DNA of 35,947 bases from Pedobacter sp. ASV17 (lineage in GTDB: Bacteria > Bacteroidota > Bacteroidia > Sphingobacteriales > Sphingobacteriaceae): positions 1 to 35,947 of the forward strand of contig NZ_JAELTX010000052.1 of NCBI RefSeq assembly GCF_016429065.1. The letters are read 5' to 3'. Positions within the stretch are counted from its first letter, which is position 1, and each line of letters opens with the position of its first letter. The position numbers and the translations under genes are program-made. Shown in pieces: positions 7,907 through 17,634 of the stretch. The notes under the pieces were generated by a model. The model was not told the origin of the DNA. It made no database searches and was given only the letters and a program-made list of their open reading frames with translations.

Positions 7907-10069
7907 TTATTTTCCTCCTGGAGGGCAGTTTTCTTTAAGGAATTTCGTAAAAGTTAAAGCTAAATGTTCGCTAGTACCTTCGCCTTCGCTAATGCTATGT
8001 GTACGGTTAGGGTAGCTCATCATTTGGAAGTTTTTACGGTATTTAACCAATTCGTTGATCAACATTTCCGCATTCTGATAATGTACGTTATCATCGCCAG
8101 TACCATGTATCAATAATAAATTGCCTTTCAGGTTTTTGGCATGTGTTACAGGTGAACCAGCTACATAAGCATCGGTAGTTGGAAATGGTGTACCCATGTA
8201 TCTTTCTTGGTAAATATTATCGTAAGTTAATTGGTTGGCTACTGGCGCTATCGAAATACCTGTTTTGTAAATCTCTGGATATTGGAACAACAAGTTTAAG
8301 GTAGAAGAACCACCACCGCTCCATCCCCAAACAGCTACTCTGTCTTTATCCATAAATGCGTTGGCTGCCAATAGTTTTTTTGCTGCCATGGCTTGGTCGC
8401 GGATGTTGATTTGGCCAATGTTTTTGTAAATGGCTTTTCTCCAAGCTTTACCTTTGGGAACTGGTGCACCGCGGTTGTCCATAGAAATGTAGATGTAGCC
8501 ATCTTTAGCCATATCACCCACATAAAGTCTATTGTTTCCAGCGCTGTAAACGTCTAAGGCTGTAGCCGAAGCAGGTTCGCCGTATACATAAAATACCACG
8601 GGGTATTTCTTGGTTCTATCAAAGTTTTCTGGTTTTTTCATCCAGCCGTCAAGCTCTACACCATCTTCGGTAGTAATTTTAAAAAACTCTACTTTGTTTT
8701 TCGCGGTGGTTTGGCTACCCACTTGGCTGGTAATACTACCTTGCATGCTCAAGGGGTTGTTCGTTTTAAAGTTCATCCATTCCGTTACAGGTCGTACCGT
8801 TGAGCTTTGATAGCTGTGAAACGCAAAAGCACCAGTAGGAGAAATAGTATAGTTATGGGTGCCTGGTAAAACCGAAGGCGTCACCATTTCTAATTTTCCT
8901 TTACCATCTAATTTGGTTTTGTAAAGGTATTTTTGAGTAGCATTAGTTGGTGAAGCACTGAAGTAAACTACACCGTTTGCTTCGTCAATTAAATTCACCG
9001 CTATTACATCATAATTGCCATTGGTAATTAGCGTAGCTTTTTTGTTCTCAATGTTAATTCGATAAAGGTGTGCCCAACCATCTTTCTCGGTCTTTAAAAC
9101 AAACTCTTTGTTGTTGTTGATCCAATCAAAATCATCCACGGCATCAATCCAAGCTTTGTCCGATTCTTTGTAAACCTCGGTTAATTTGTTGGTAGCAGCA
9201 TTTGCCAAGAAAATGGTGCTCACATTTTGCTCACGGTTAAGTTGTTGCAAAATGATATTGTTTGAATTAGGTACCCAATCCATTCTAGGGATATAATTCT
9301 GTATTTCGCTGCCAGGTACGCTCAACCATGTAGTTTGTGCAGTGGCGATGTCAACCACGCCCACTTTACAAGCCGAAGGATCTTGGCCAACTTTTGGATA
9401 TTCTACAGGAACATTGTAAGAGTAGATGGAGTCTGTGTTGTTGATCATCAGGAAATTACGGATTTTTCGAGCATCAATTTGCCAGTAGGCGATAGATTTT
9501 CCGTCAGGGCTCCAACGGAAACCGTCTCTGCAATCAAATTCTTCTTCGTAGGCCCAGTCAAAAGTACCATTGATTAATCTGGTGGTACCATCGGTGGTTA
9601 AAGCTTTGTCGTTGCCAGTGGCCAAGTCTTCTACATAAATATTGTGACCACTAACATAAGCCACTTTGCTACCATCAGGCGAGAATTTGGCGAACATTAA
9701 TGAGGAAGCAGGTTTATCTTTACCAATTTGAACCAGTTTATTGTTGGTCATATCGGCTACCCAGTAATCGCCACGTGTATCATAGCGCCAAACCTTTTTG
9801 CTATTGGTATAAATTAAGGCTTTAGTACCGTCACTACTCAATTGAAAACTTCTGATTCTGATGGCTGGTTTGCCATTGGTTTGAGAAAGCAAATCGCTGC
9901 TGATAATGACCTTTCGTTCGCTTTTAGGTAGGGTAATGCTTACAATTTCTCCGCCAACGTTCTGGTAATAGCTATTACCATCTTTGGCCCAATTAACGCT
10001 TTGGGCATTGGCATTGGCAGAAAAGCCAAGCGCAATTGCTATTGCCCAAATTACTTTTTTGGTGTTCAT
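7907..10069 (-). CDS. Dipeptidyl peptidase IV (S9B family)
   Basis: A secreted serine exopeptidase that removes X-Pro or X-Ala dipeptides from peptide N-termini in the periplasm or outside the cell. A signal peptide is clear (ends ANAQ, about residue 23). A DPP IV N-terminal beta-propeller domain follows, with TFDWAYEEEF near residues 165-175 holding the paired Glu that binds the substrate N-terminus. The C-terminal alpha/beta hydrolase has the nucleophile in GWSGGG (Ser584), Asp659 in HGTGDDNVH and His691 in NRTHS. The spacings of 75 and 32 residues match the family. At 720 residues the length is normal. It starts six bases after the sulfatase-type gene and is probably co-transcribed with it; a strong terminator follows. 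Confidence 0.95.
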   Translation of the reverse strand: MNTKKVIWAIAIALGFSANANAQSVNWAKDGNSYYQNVGGEIVSITLPKSERKVIISSDLLSQTNGKPAIRIRSFQLSSDGTKALIYTNSKKVWRYDTRGDYWVADMTNNKLVQIGKDKPASSLMFAKFSPDGSKVAYVSGHNIYVEDLATGNDKALTTDGTTRLINGTFDWAYEEEFDCRDGFRWSPDGKSIAYWQIDARKIRNFLMINNTDSIYSYNVPVEYPKVGQDPSACKVGVVDIATAQTTWLSVPGSEIQNYIPRMDWVPNSNNIILQQLNREQNVSTIFLANAATNKLTEVYKESDKAWIDAVDDFDWINNNKEFVLKTEKDGWAHLYRINIENKKATLITNGNYDVIAVNLIDEANGVVYFSASPTNATQKYLYKTKLDGKGKLEMVTPSVLPGTHNYTISPTGAFAFHSYQSSTVRPVTEWMNFKTNNPLSMQGSITSQVGSQTTAKNKVEFFKITTEDGVELDGWMKKPENFDRTKKYPVVFYVYGEPASATALDVYSAGNNRLYVGDMAKDGYIYISMDNRGAPVPKGKAWRKAIYKNIGQINIRDQAMAAKKLLAANAFMDKDRVAVWGWSGGGSSTLNLLFQYPEIYKTGISIAPVANQLTYDNIYQERYMGTPFPTTDAYVAGSPVTHAKNLKGNLLLIHGTGDDNVHYQNAEMLINELVKYRKNFQMMSYPNRTHSISEGEGTSEHLALTFTKFLKENCPPGGK

Positions 10070-10075
10070 ATTTGA

Positions 10076-11941
10076 TTATAGGTTTATAAATTGCTGATAT
10101 ACGGTTTGAAGATAAGCTTTTCCAGTGTTCAACAATTTGTTGGTTTGCTGGGCATCTTCGGGTTTGCTATTATAAAGTACGCTTTTGCCTACGTTATCAA
10201 AGGTTACCGCGTGGCCATTTTCGATAAAGCCAAAACCGTTATCCCAACTAAAATAGGCAAAATTTCGATGGTAAGGATTTAAAAGGTTTTTGCTCCATTT
10301 AAACTCTTTGGTGTTAATGTTGAGTTGTGCAAGCAAAGTGGCCGAAAGGTCCTGCTGGCTACCTGTTTTGTCAAAGTTCTTACCTCTAAATTCTTCCTTA
10401 ATCACATCTCCGTAAAAAATGAGTGGAATATGGTAGCGTTGGGGCTCGTAAATTTCGTGATTGCTTTTAGGTAGTGGATGACCGTGGTCGGCAACAAATA
10501 TAAATAGCGTGTTTTTATACCAAGGTTGCTTTTTAGCTTCGCTTAAGTAACTGCCAATACACGAATCGGTATAAAATGCGGTGCTTTTAAATCTTTGAAT
10601 ATTATCAGCGCTGCCAAATTTATATTTAACAGGTAATTCAAAAGGTTCGTGGTTGGTTAACGATAATAGGGTAGAGAAGAAAGGCTGTTTAGTGGTATTG
10701 GCATCAGTTAACTGTTTGTTGAATACCAACCCATCATAAGCCCCCCATTTCGAGTTCATATCTTTTTTATCAAAACTGTTTTTGTCTACCAATTTTTTGT
10801 ACTGATGCCCCAAAATAAAAGCCTTGTAATTATCGAACTCCGATTCGCCACCGTAATAAAATGAGGTTTGATAACCTTGTTGGTGAAGCTTTTGACTAAT
10901 GGCAGGAATTTTCTGCATTTTTTCAGGCCATTTCACAATACTGCCCACACCTAGCGTAGGAAAGCCTGTCAACGAGCCAATCAGTCCTTTATCGGTACGG
11001 TTACCTGTAGCATAAATCTGACTAAAGAAAACACCTTTTTTAGCTAATGAATCTATATTTGGTGTAATGCCGTCCTCATTGCCCAATGACTTTGTTAAAT
11101 CGGCCGTAAAGCTTTCTAGGATGAAAATAACGACATTAGGACGGTCGGTTTTCAAAATAGAGATAGTGGTGTCTTTTTCAACTTTAAACAAGTCGTTAAT
11201 CTCCAATGCGGCTTGTTTTTGGTCGCCATAGATGTATGGGTTTTTCTTTACCTTGCCGCTTGCCAAAATACTCGACATCAAGTTCCATTCGGTATTTAAG
11301 GAAGCATGGTTGAGGATTTGGTAGTTGGAGAAAAATGCCATGCTTTGTGAGTTTGGCGCTGTTCCGGTGCCACCTCTAATCAATAGGAAATTAATACCTA
11401 AAGTTAATACGGCAATAATGAATTTGGCCCAAATAGGCGTTTTAACAAAAGTGATTTCTCGTCTAAGCAAGGTAAAATTGAGGTATAGCCCTGCCGCCAG
11501 TAGAATGAGCAATACACACAAGGTTAAAAAGATAGGCGAGGAAGCGCTAGAGGCTAAGGATTCATTTGGTGTGCGAATGGCAAATTCAATAGCTCTCGAG
11601 TTAACTTTGCTGCCCCATTCGCGGTAAATATTAAAGTTAATTACCGAAATAAAACTGAATAGGGAAATGAGTACAATATTGTATTTTCTGACCCAATTAA
11701 AATTGATTTTTTTCCTGTTCGAAAAATACCAGAAAGTGTAAACCAATAAGGGAATGATGGCGATATAGGCAGCCATTGACAAATCTAGCCTTAAGGCGTG
11801 ATAATAGGTGGCAAGCTTCTCGGAAAAAGGGATATTTCTTAATTTAACATGGAAGATAAACATAAAAATAAACCTGTCTATTGCGAAATAGAGCAGCCAG
11901 AACAGAAAGTATCTGGCAAAAAAAATCAGACTTTTAAACAT
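10076..11941 (-). CDS. LTA synthase family sulfatase-fold membrane protein
   Basis: A 621-residue inner-membrane phosphoglycerol- or phosphoethanolamine-transferase-like protein. About five transmembrane segments fill the first 200 residues, followed by a periplasmic sulfatase/alkaline-phosphatase fold. Catalytic positions match LtaS: Glu276 (VIFILESF), nucleophile Thr316 (GNRTDKG), Asp485-His486 (ADHGHP), and SLTNHEPF near residue 428. Gram-negative bacteria do not make classical lipoteichoic acid, so here the enzyme may decorate a periplasmic glycan, capsule or lipid with a phospho-group; this is inference. It lies six bases upstream of the peptidase gene. Confidence 0.9.
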   Translation of the reverse strand: MFKSLIFFARYFLFWLLYFAIDRFIFMFIFHVKLRNIPFSEKLATYYHALRLDLSMAAYIAIIPLLVYTFWYFSNRKKINFNWVRKYNIVLISLFSFISVINFNIYREWGSKVNSRAIEFAIRTPNESLASSASSPIFLTLCVLLILLAAGLYLNFTLLRREITFVKTPIWAKFIIAVLTLGINFLLIRGGTGTAPNSQSMAFFSNYQILNHASLNTEWNLMSSILASGKVKKNPYIYGDQKQAALEINDLFKVEKDTTISILKTDRPNVVIFILESFTADLTKSLGNEDGITPNIDSLAKKGVFFSQIYATGNRTDKGLIGSLTGFPTLGVGSIVKWPEKMQKIPAISQKLHQQGYQTSFYYGGESEFDNYKAFILGHQYKKLVDKNSFDKKDMNSKWGAYDGLVFNKQLTDANTTKQPFFSTLLSLTNHEPFELPVKYKFGSADNIQRFKSTAFYTDSCIGSYLSEAKKQPWYKNTLFIFVADHGHPLPKSNHEIYEPQRYHIPLIFYGDVIKEEFRGKNFDKTGSQQDLSATLLAQLNINTKEFKWSKNLLNPYHRNFAYFSWDNGFGFIENGHAVTFDNVGKSVLYNSKPEDAQQTNKLLNTGKAYLQTVYQQFINL

Positions 11942-12014
11942 GGGCAGCTAAATTACTAAAAAACCCATAATTAAAAGTCTGATTTATATCAACGTCAAAA
12001 CTACAGACTATTGT

Positions 12015-12695
12015 CTATTGTCCGCCGCCTTGCATGGCCATGATTTCTTGCATGGTTTTAAGTTCGTAACCACTAGGTACGTCTAAAGAGAAAGGTCCAA
12101 CTTTGTCTTCAAGGATGTTTTTGATGGTTAAAGTTACTTTTAGGCCATTTTGAAAAGTGGTGTATTTTACCAAAGCACCTTTAATTCCTTTAAATTGCTC
12201 ACCAGCAAAACCTGTTGGAAGTTCTACTTCGTTGCTTGCCCATAATTCATAAGCACCACCTTTATCGTCTTTATAAGTGTATTTTTCAGCGTTATAGTTG
12301 CCAACTTTTTGTTTTTCGCCAGTTGCCTTAAAATCACTTAATTTTGGAGCAGCAGCTTCTGCCTTTTCAACCTCTTCCTTGCTCATTTTTACCGCGTATT
12401 GAATTTGTGCCATTGGAACATCAATTAGCATTAAGCCTTTTTTGTCCACAAAATCTTGTACTACCCCAATAGTAGCAGGGCCTTGTTGCATGTCTATACG
12501 AAGTATATTTCCATTAAATTTTACTTTTTGCTCTTTTGGCAATTGAGCCGCCATGGCTGCTTGCTCAGCTGGCAAAGAATACTCTACGCCATAAATTACC
12601 GTACCCTGAGAAATTTTCTTTTGAGCGTTAGCAATGATTGCAGAGCCCACTAACATAGCCGCTAAAAGGCCTGTTTTAACCGATTTGAACATCAT
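12015..12695 (-). CDS. Secreted DUF4412-like protein
   Basis: A 226-residue periplasmic or surface protein with a signal peptide (cleavage likely after NAQ near residue 25). The body has the pattern seen in DUF4412/GLPGLI-like proteins of Bacteroidota: a short strand-rich domain with a GTVIYGVEY start, a measured-looking ID(M)QQGP segment, GNYNAEKYTYKD near 145 and a C-terminal YELK(T)M. It is rich in Ala/Lys/Glu around 105-125. No catalytic motif is seen and the function is unknown. It begins 20 bases after the enoyl-CoA hydratase-family gene and is probably the last gene of that operon. Confidence 0.75.
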   Translation of the reverse strand: MMFKSVKTGLLAAMLVGSAIIANAQKKISQGTVIYGVEYSLPAEQAAMAAQLPKEQKVKFNGNILRIDMQQGPATIGVVQDFVDKKGLMLIDVPMAQIQYAVKMSKEEVEKAEAAAPKLSDFKATGEKQKVGNYNAEKYTYKDDKGGAYELWASNEVELPTGFAGEQFKGIKGALVKYTTFQNGLKVTLTIKNILEDKVGPFSLDVPSGYELKTMQEIMAMQGGGQ

Positions 12696-12715
12696 ATTAT
12701 TTTTTTATAGTTTAG

Positions 12716-13495
12716 TTACCATTTAATTTTTTCCTTCGCCAAAAAAGCTGAAATTCCTTTCTTGAAATCATCGCTTTCTCTGGTTCTGGCATTCGTTTTT
12801 ACCGCCTCATTCAAACAACTATCGAGCCAAGTATTGCTGGTATAGTTAATTAATTGCTTGGTAAGCGCTAAGGAATTCCCCGATGCGCTGTTGCACAAAT
12901 TTAGGGCAAAATTATTTACCATTAGAGGGATTTCTTCTGCATTTGTTACATAGGTGATCAAATTGTAGCGGAGGGCTTCTTCAGCCGTAAATAAATCGCC
13001 GCTAAGCAATAATTTTTTAGCGATGGTTTCGCCTACTTTTTGCACTAAATAACAACTCACAATAGCAGGAACAAACCCTAGTTTAACTTCGGTGTAGCCA
13101 AATTTTGCTTCTGGAACTGCAAAAATAACGTCACAAATAGTCGCCAATCCGCAACCGCCCGCAATGGCATGTCCCTCTACCTGAGCAATTACCACTTTCG
13201 ACAAAGTTCTGATGGTTTCGAAAAGGTCTTTTAAAGCGCTGGAGTCTTGTATGTTCTCTTCGTAAGAGAAATGTTGAAGTTGCTGCATGTAGGCCAAATC
13301 GGCACCCGCACTAAATACATCGCCATTGGCTTTAAGTACCACTACTTTCGCATTTTCATCTTCTTGTGCTTTTTTAAATGCGCTTTTTAAGGATTCAACC
13401 AATGCTGGATTTAAAGCATTTCTTTTTTCAGGCCTATTGATGGTAATTTCAGCGATCCTGTTGTTGACTTGGTATAAAACCAGTGAATTTTCCAT
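12716..13495 (-). CDS. Enoyl-CoA hydratase/isomerase family protein
   Basis: A 259-residue cytoplasmic crotonase-fold enzyme acting on an acyl-CoA thioester. The two oxyanion-hole segments are visible: FSAGAD at residues 61-66 and IAGGCG at 111-116. Of the two catalytic glutamates of classic hydratases, the second is kept (Glu136 in YTEVKLG), but the first is a glycine (Gly116 of GGCGLA). One glutamate is more typical of enoyl-CoA isomerases or other crotonase activities than of a hydratase. It starts five bases after comEC and precedes the DUF4412-like gene by 20 bases. Confidence 0.9.
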   Translation of the reverse strand: MENSLVLYQVNNRIAEITINRPEKRNALNPALVESLKSAFKKAQEDENAKVVVLKANGDVFSAGADLAYMQQLQHFSYEENIQDSSALKDLFETIRTLSKVVIAQVEGHAIAGGCGLATICDVIFAVPEAKFGYTEVKLGFVPAIVSCYLVQKVGETIAKKLLLSGDLFTAEEALRYNLITYVTNAEEIPLMVNNFALNLCNSASGNSLALTKQLINYTSNTWLDSCLNEAVKTNARTRESDDFKKGISAFLAKEKIKW

Positions 13496-13500
13496 AAGAT

Positions 13501-15588
13501 TTATTTTTGGTTCAGCATTATTGCTGGTTGTTTTTTAAGGATATGTACGGGCAAATTTAGCAGATTAGCTTGAAGCTCAAATTTTGAAATCAGATAATCT
13601 TTGTTGCTGGCGTCAATAATAAGTGCTTTAAAGCTAATTTCTTTGCTTAACAGTTCAATTTTTTGTTTTGGACTATTGTGCGCCCAAATAAAATCAAAGC
13701 TTGGCTGGTTCACTATTTTTTGACCATTTAAGGTCTCATCCAACAATAAAAAGCGTTTTCCCATACTCATCAACTGCTGGTTTTGTTTAATGAGATTGGG
13801 AGCTTTAAATTCATCTTCCCATTTTACAAATTTAATGGAATCGATATGCTTTTGGTCTAGTGCAGGCTTAACAAAGAATTCATAATTTCTATCGTCCTGG
13901 CTCAAATCGGTAATCAGTACACAGCTATTGCCCGATATAAAAGCTGCTGCATAGTTTTTTCTTAGACTAAAAAAGAGGGCTTCTGATTGCTTTGTAGAAT
14001 TGATTTTTTGAAAACTCAAGGAGCTTTGAAGGATGAGCCAGCTTAAAAAGCCAACAAAAAGGTAGTTCTTTTTGTAATTGGAAAAGCCAATGCTCAATGT
14101 TGCAATTAGCAAAATCATTAAGGTTAACTGCCATTGGTTAAGCCAAATTTCGGTAATGCCTGCATAAGGTAATTCGGAAATCCATTTTAAGCCGTTGTTG
14201 GTAAAGTTAATGAGCCATTCAAAGGCTGGAGCCACAAAATAAATGCGCAATACCAATAGGGCAATGCCGCTATACATGAGCAAGGTGATAGGGATGAGAA
14301 TGAATAAGTTGCTAATGATGAAATAAATGGGAAATTGATGAAAATAGTAAATGCTTAGTGGGAGTGTGGCCAACTGTGCGGCTAAACTCATGGCAGTGGT
14401 AGACCACAACTTATCTACCCACGTTGACTTGAAGTAAAGCCATTTGTAGATTTTCGGCTGAAAGTAAACTAAGCCAAAAACCGCGAGGAAAGATAGCTGA
14501 AAACCAACATCCCAAATCAAAAATGGATTGAATACGAGTAGGATAAATGCCGTAAAGGCCAATACATTATAGCTGTTATTGCCTCGGTTGAGTTGCTTGG
14601 CAAATATGAAAATGGTAATCATAATGGCCGAACGCAATACAGAAGGCGAAAATCCAGTGAGTAAAGCGTAATACCAAATTAAGCTACAAATGATCAAGGT
14701 TTTTAAAATTTTGCCTAGCTTTTTTCTATTTAAAAAGGACAAACACCAATTAAGCATGATGTAAATGAGACCAACATGCATGCCCGAAACCGAAAGGGCG
14801 TGTATGGTGCCTGTTTTACTGTAGGCAGCAAGAGTTTCTTTACTCAAATCGGCACGATAACCTAAAATTAAGGTCGAAGCCACTGCAAAAGCTTCGTCAT
14901 TATGAATGAGTTTTCTGTAAACGTCCACCAGTTTTTGCCTTAGGGTTAGGGCGTATTTGACTAGGCTATTTCCTTGGTTTTGATTGGTTTTTACCAGTTC
15001 TTCTTGTTTAATAAAACTTTGATGGTAGATGTTTTTTGCGGCCAGCCACTGCTTGAAATTAAATTCGCCTGGGTTGTAGGGTGGTTCCACGGGAAGGTAG
15101 TTTGCGGAGATAATGAGTTCATCTCCGTAGTTTAGTTTAATGGGCTTTAAACTATCCAGTTTCAAGGCTATTAATAATTTGCCACTGCAATGTTCGCTTT
15201 TCTTGTTTAAAAACCCTTTGCTTATCGATAGCTCAAATCTTAAAATTTCATGGTTCTGATGGGGTTCGCTACTGATCCATCCTTTTAAATGAGGGTAGTT
15301 TTTATGTCCAAAATAATCGGATCGCAGAAAATCAGTATGCGCTAGCGTGAGGTAAAAACCTAAGCAGAAAAACAATAAATAGTAAAGGCTGGCAATGTTT
15401 TTTTTGAATTTCCAGCCCTTAAGCTTTTTATAATAAATGTGGATCGTTGCTGCTAAGAAAATGAGCGAACAAAGAACATAAAGGAGTATTCTAAATAGTT
15501 GTTGATGTTGGAAATGGTAGCCTAGTATTATTCCCAGGCTTAAGGGAAATAATAGTTTTACAAATACTATTTCCGATTTAAATATCAA
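13501..15588 (-). CDS. comEC: ComEC/Rec2 competence channel protein
   Basis: Inner-membrane channel for uptake of single-stranded DNA in natural transformation. The 695-residue protein has hydrophobic segments at the N-terminus, a DUF4131-type periplasmic domain (about 100-220), then the competence domain with HALSVSGMHVGLIY near residue 269 and many transmembrane helices (about 270-520). The C-terminal 150 residues are soluble and lack the H-x-H-x-D-H motif, so there is no working metallo-beta-lactamase nuclease domain; this is usual in Bacteroidota. It is packed between the HhH-barrel gene (six bases) and the crotonase-fold gene (five bases). Confidence 0.93.
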   Translation of the reverse strand: MIFKSEIVFVKLLFPLSLGIILGYHFQHQQLFRILLYVLCSLIFLAATIHIYYKKLKGWKFKKNIASLYYLLFFCLGFYLTLAHTDFLRSDYFGHKNYPHLKGWISSEPHQNHEILRFELSISKGFLNKKSEHCSGKLLIALKLDSLKPIKLNYGDELIISANYLPVEPPYNPGEFNFKQWLAAKNIYHQSFIKQEELVKTNQNQGNSLVKYALTLRQKLVDVYRKLIHNDEAFAVASTLILGYRADLSKETLAAYSKTGTIHALSVSGMHVGLIYIMLNWCLSFLNRKKLGKILKTLIICSLIWYYALLTGFSPSVLRSAIMITIFIFAKQLNRGNNSYNVLAFTAFILLVFNPFLIWDVGFQLSFLAVFGLVYFQPKIYKWLYFKSTWVDKLWSTTAMSLAAQLATLPLSIYYFHQFPIYFIISNLFILIPITLLMYSGIALLVLRIYFVAPAFEWLINFTNNGLKWISELPYAGITEIWLNQWQLTLMILLIATLSIGFSNYKKNYLFVGFLSWLILQSSLSFQKINSTKQSEALFFSLRKNYAAAFISGNSCVLITDLSQDDRNYEFFVKPALDQKHIDSIKFVKWEDEFKAPNLIKQNQQLMSMGKRFLLLDETLNGQKIVNQPSFDFIWAHNSPKQKIELLSKEISFKALIIDASNKDYLISKFELQANLLNLPVHILKKQPAIMLNQK

Positions 15589-15594
15589 CGCATT

Positions 15595-17634
15595 TTAAAA
15601 TTGATAACGTAATTGTATTCTCATTTCCGATTTCATTTTACCTTTTATCTCATCCAGTCCCGAACCAACAGTCTCTACATTGTCGTAATTGTACAGCGCA
15701 TATCTGCCCCAAAGGTCAATACGCTTAGCCAGTCGGTACTTTAAATTGGCGTAACCTCTCAAACCTTTTCCGTTATATAAACCAAAAGTAAAGTTGTAAA
15801 GCACATCATCTTCGTAAGCATAAATCCTGCTGTCGTAGGAAGCGGTGTTAAAATAAGCCACCCGAATGTTCCCCGATAACCTCGAAGAAAGAGGAGAGTA
15901 GCTCACATCCTGATAAGCCAAATAGCCAAATTCCGCTTTAGCATCTCCTTTTCTAAACTGTACCACTTCTACACGGTTTTGGAAACCGAAAGACTTGCCT
16001 ACTGCCCATTTTACCTCTGCACGATAGTTTTCTTTCTTTACCTCATCAAGATAGTTGAAAGGCACTGTTAAGTTGGTGTTCTGTTGCTTTATTTCAGATT
16101 TATATCTTAAAATGGCCCTAAATGTTTTGGTAGGTGAATAAGTCACCTGTCCTAAAAGCTCGTAACCATCTGAAGGAGCGTCAACCCTGAAGCGTAACCA
16201 AGGGAACTTAAAATAATCGCCGTAAACCTGAATGCTCCATACCTTTGAAGGGTTGATGTTCAGACCTGCATAAAATCCCTTTTCGTTAAAGGCTTCGCTA
16301 GCTTCGGCTGTTGCCTGATTAAAAAAGTTATGGTAGTTTTTTTGATAGTTTCTGTGTAAAACAACTGCGGAAACGGTGGACGACAAACTCACCAAAGCAC
16401 CATTTACATAAGCCAATCCAGCATCTAAAGACTTGCCGAACTCACCAAAGAAATAGAAGTTTTTGAAGGTATAGCTATAGTGGGCACCCACATTGGTCAG
16501 TTCTGTTCCTGTAAAGTTATGGATGCGATATAGGCCAGTTCCTGGTACAAAAGTTCTATTGAAAGAAGTGTGGTAAGCCACTGCGCCAATATTTAAAGCA
16601 CTGGTTCTGTATTGTAGGACGCCGCCATAAACGGTTTGTTCTAGGTTGTTTTTATTGTTGATTTCTGATTGCGTTCTGTGCAAACCCGTTTCGTTAACGG
16701 TAGACACCACGTTTACACCATCAATGGTCGTCATCGAAGCATCCAACTTTCGGTGCGATACAAATGGCGAAAAATCAATGTTTTTGGCAATATTAACGGT
16801 CATTGCAGCGCCCCGCAAAAAAGCAAACTCATTGGCCGAAGTATAAGGTCGTAAGCCTACATCACGTTTAACTACACCCGTTACGTCTGGAGATTTACCA
16901 AAGGCAAAGCCTGACCATAAGGTAAGCGCTTGGCCAAATTGCATCGTATAGTCACCAATCACAATCTTTTTAAATCGGCCTGTATTCAAAATGGCAATGT
17001 GACCAGATAGGAAATCGAAAGGTCTTTGCTTAGGGCCGTTAAAAAAATGTTCCCCTGCATCTTTCTCAAACACCAGTGAAGCCGAAACACGGTTAGAATA
17101 GGTGTAACGATACCTGAACAAATATCGATCTGGGGTACCTAAATACCTACTTCCAGGTAAATCAGTAAACCCTCTTGATTTCTCAATGACCCTGCCATAT
17201 CTCAAAATCAAATCATTATTGCCATACTTTAACAAGTTTGCTGCTGTAATTTTGTCTACTATGGAAGATTGTTCTAAAGTAGCAAAAGGCAGTAAACGTT
17301 GAATGGTTTGTATGTCAAACTCTGGAATACTTTGTAGCTCCAATAGATCAATCAGTTTGCCATTTTTTCTGATATGCTCAAATAAATTACTGATCTGCAG
17401 TGGAGATAAGAAAACTAAGGTCTTCAGTTCTTCTGCGGTAGTGTTATTTAAGTTAATAGGATTTTTGCGATAATACGTTAAACGATCCTGTAATTCAGAA
17501 AGGTCATAATCCTCAGGCAGGTTTTCGGCAATACTCTCAATTAAATCTTTAATCAATTGGTCTTCTTGTGTTTGTGCCTTAGCAGCAAAACCAATCAATA
17601 ACAAGGCAAATAGTGCTAACAGTCTAAAACGCAT
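15595..17634 (-). CDS. Helix-hairpin-helix protein with predicted outer-membrane barrel
   Basis: The start at 17634 is chosen because MRFRLLALFALLLIGFAAKA is a good signal peptide; an in-frame ATG at 17691 would put 19 unrelated residues before it. This gives 679 residues. After the signal, residues about 50-130 carry helix-hairpin-helix repeats (NPINLNNTTAEELKTL and a second copy near LLELQSIPEF), as in ComEA-like DNA-binding proteins. The remainder is rich in alternating aromatic/polar strands and ends in LRYQF, as in an outer-membrane beta-barrel. Its place beside comEC suggests a role in DNA uptake, but this is inference. The start overlaps the end of the upstream barrel gene by 11 bases. 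Confidence 0.82.
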   Translation of the reverse strand: MRFRLLALFALLLIGFAAKAQTQEDQLIKDLIESIAENLPEDYDLSELQDRLTYYRKNPINLNNTTAEELKTLVFLSPLQISNLFEHIRKNGKLIDLLELQSIPEFDIQTIQRLLPFATLEQSSIVDKITAANLLKYGNNDLILRYGRVIEKSRGFTDLPGSRYLGTPDRYLFRYRYTYSNRVSASLVFEKDAGEHFFNGPKQRPFDFLSGHIAILNTGRFKKIVIGDYTMQFGQALTLWSGFAFGKSPDVTGVVKRDVGLRPYTSANEFAFLRGAAMTVNIAKNIDFSPFVSHRKLDASMTTIDGVNVVSTVNETGLHRTQSEINNKNNLEQTVYGGVLQYRTSALNIGAVAYHTSFNRTFVPGTGLYRIHNFTGTELTNVGAHYSYTFKNFYFFGEFGKSLDAGLAYVNGALVSLSSTVSAVVLHRNYQKNYHNFFNQATAEASEAFNEKGFYAGLNINPSKVWSIQVYGDYFKFPWLRFRVDAPSDGYELLGQVTYSPTKTFRAILRYKSEIKQQNTNLTVPFNYLDEVKKENYRAEVKWAVGKSFGFQNRVEVVQFRKGDAKAEFGYLAYQDVSYSPLSSRLSGNIRVAYFNTASYDSRIYAYEDDVLYNFTFGLYNGKGLRGYANLKYRLAKRIDLWGRYALYNYDNVETVGSGLDEIKGKMKSEMRIQLRYQF

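Noticed and set aside
13501..14040. Metallo-beta-lactamase domain at the ComEC C-terminus
   Set aside because: The H-x-H-x-D-H metal-binding motif is absent from the C-terminal region.
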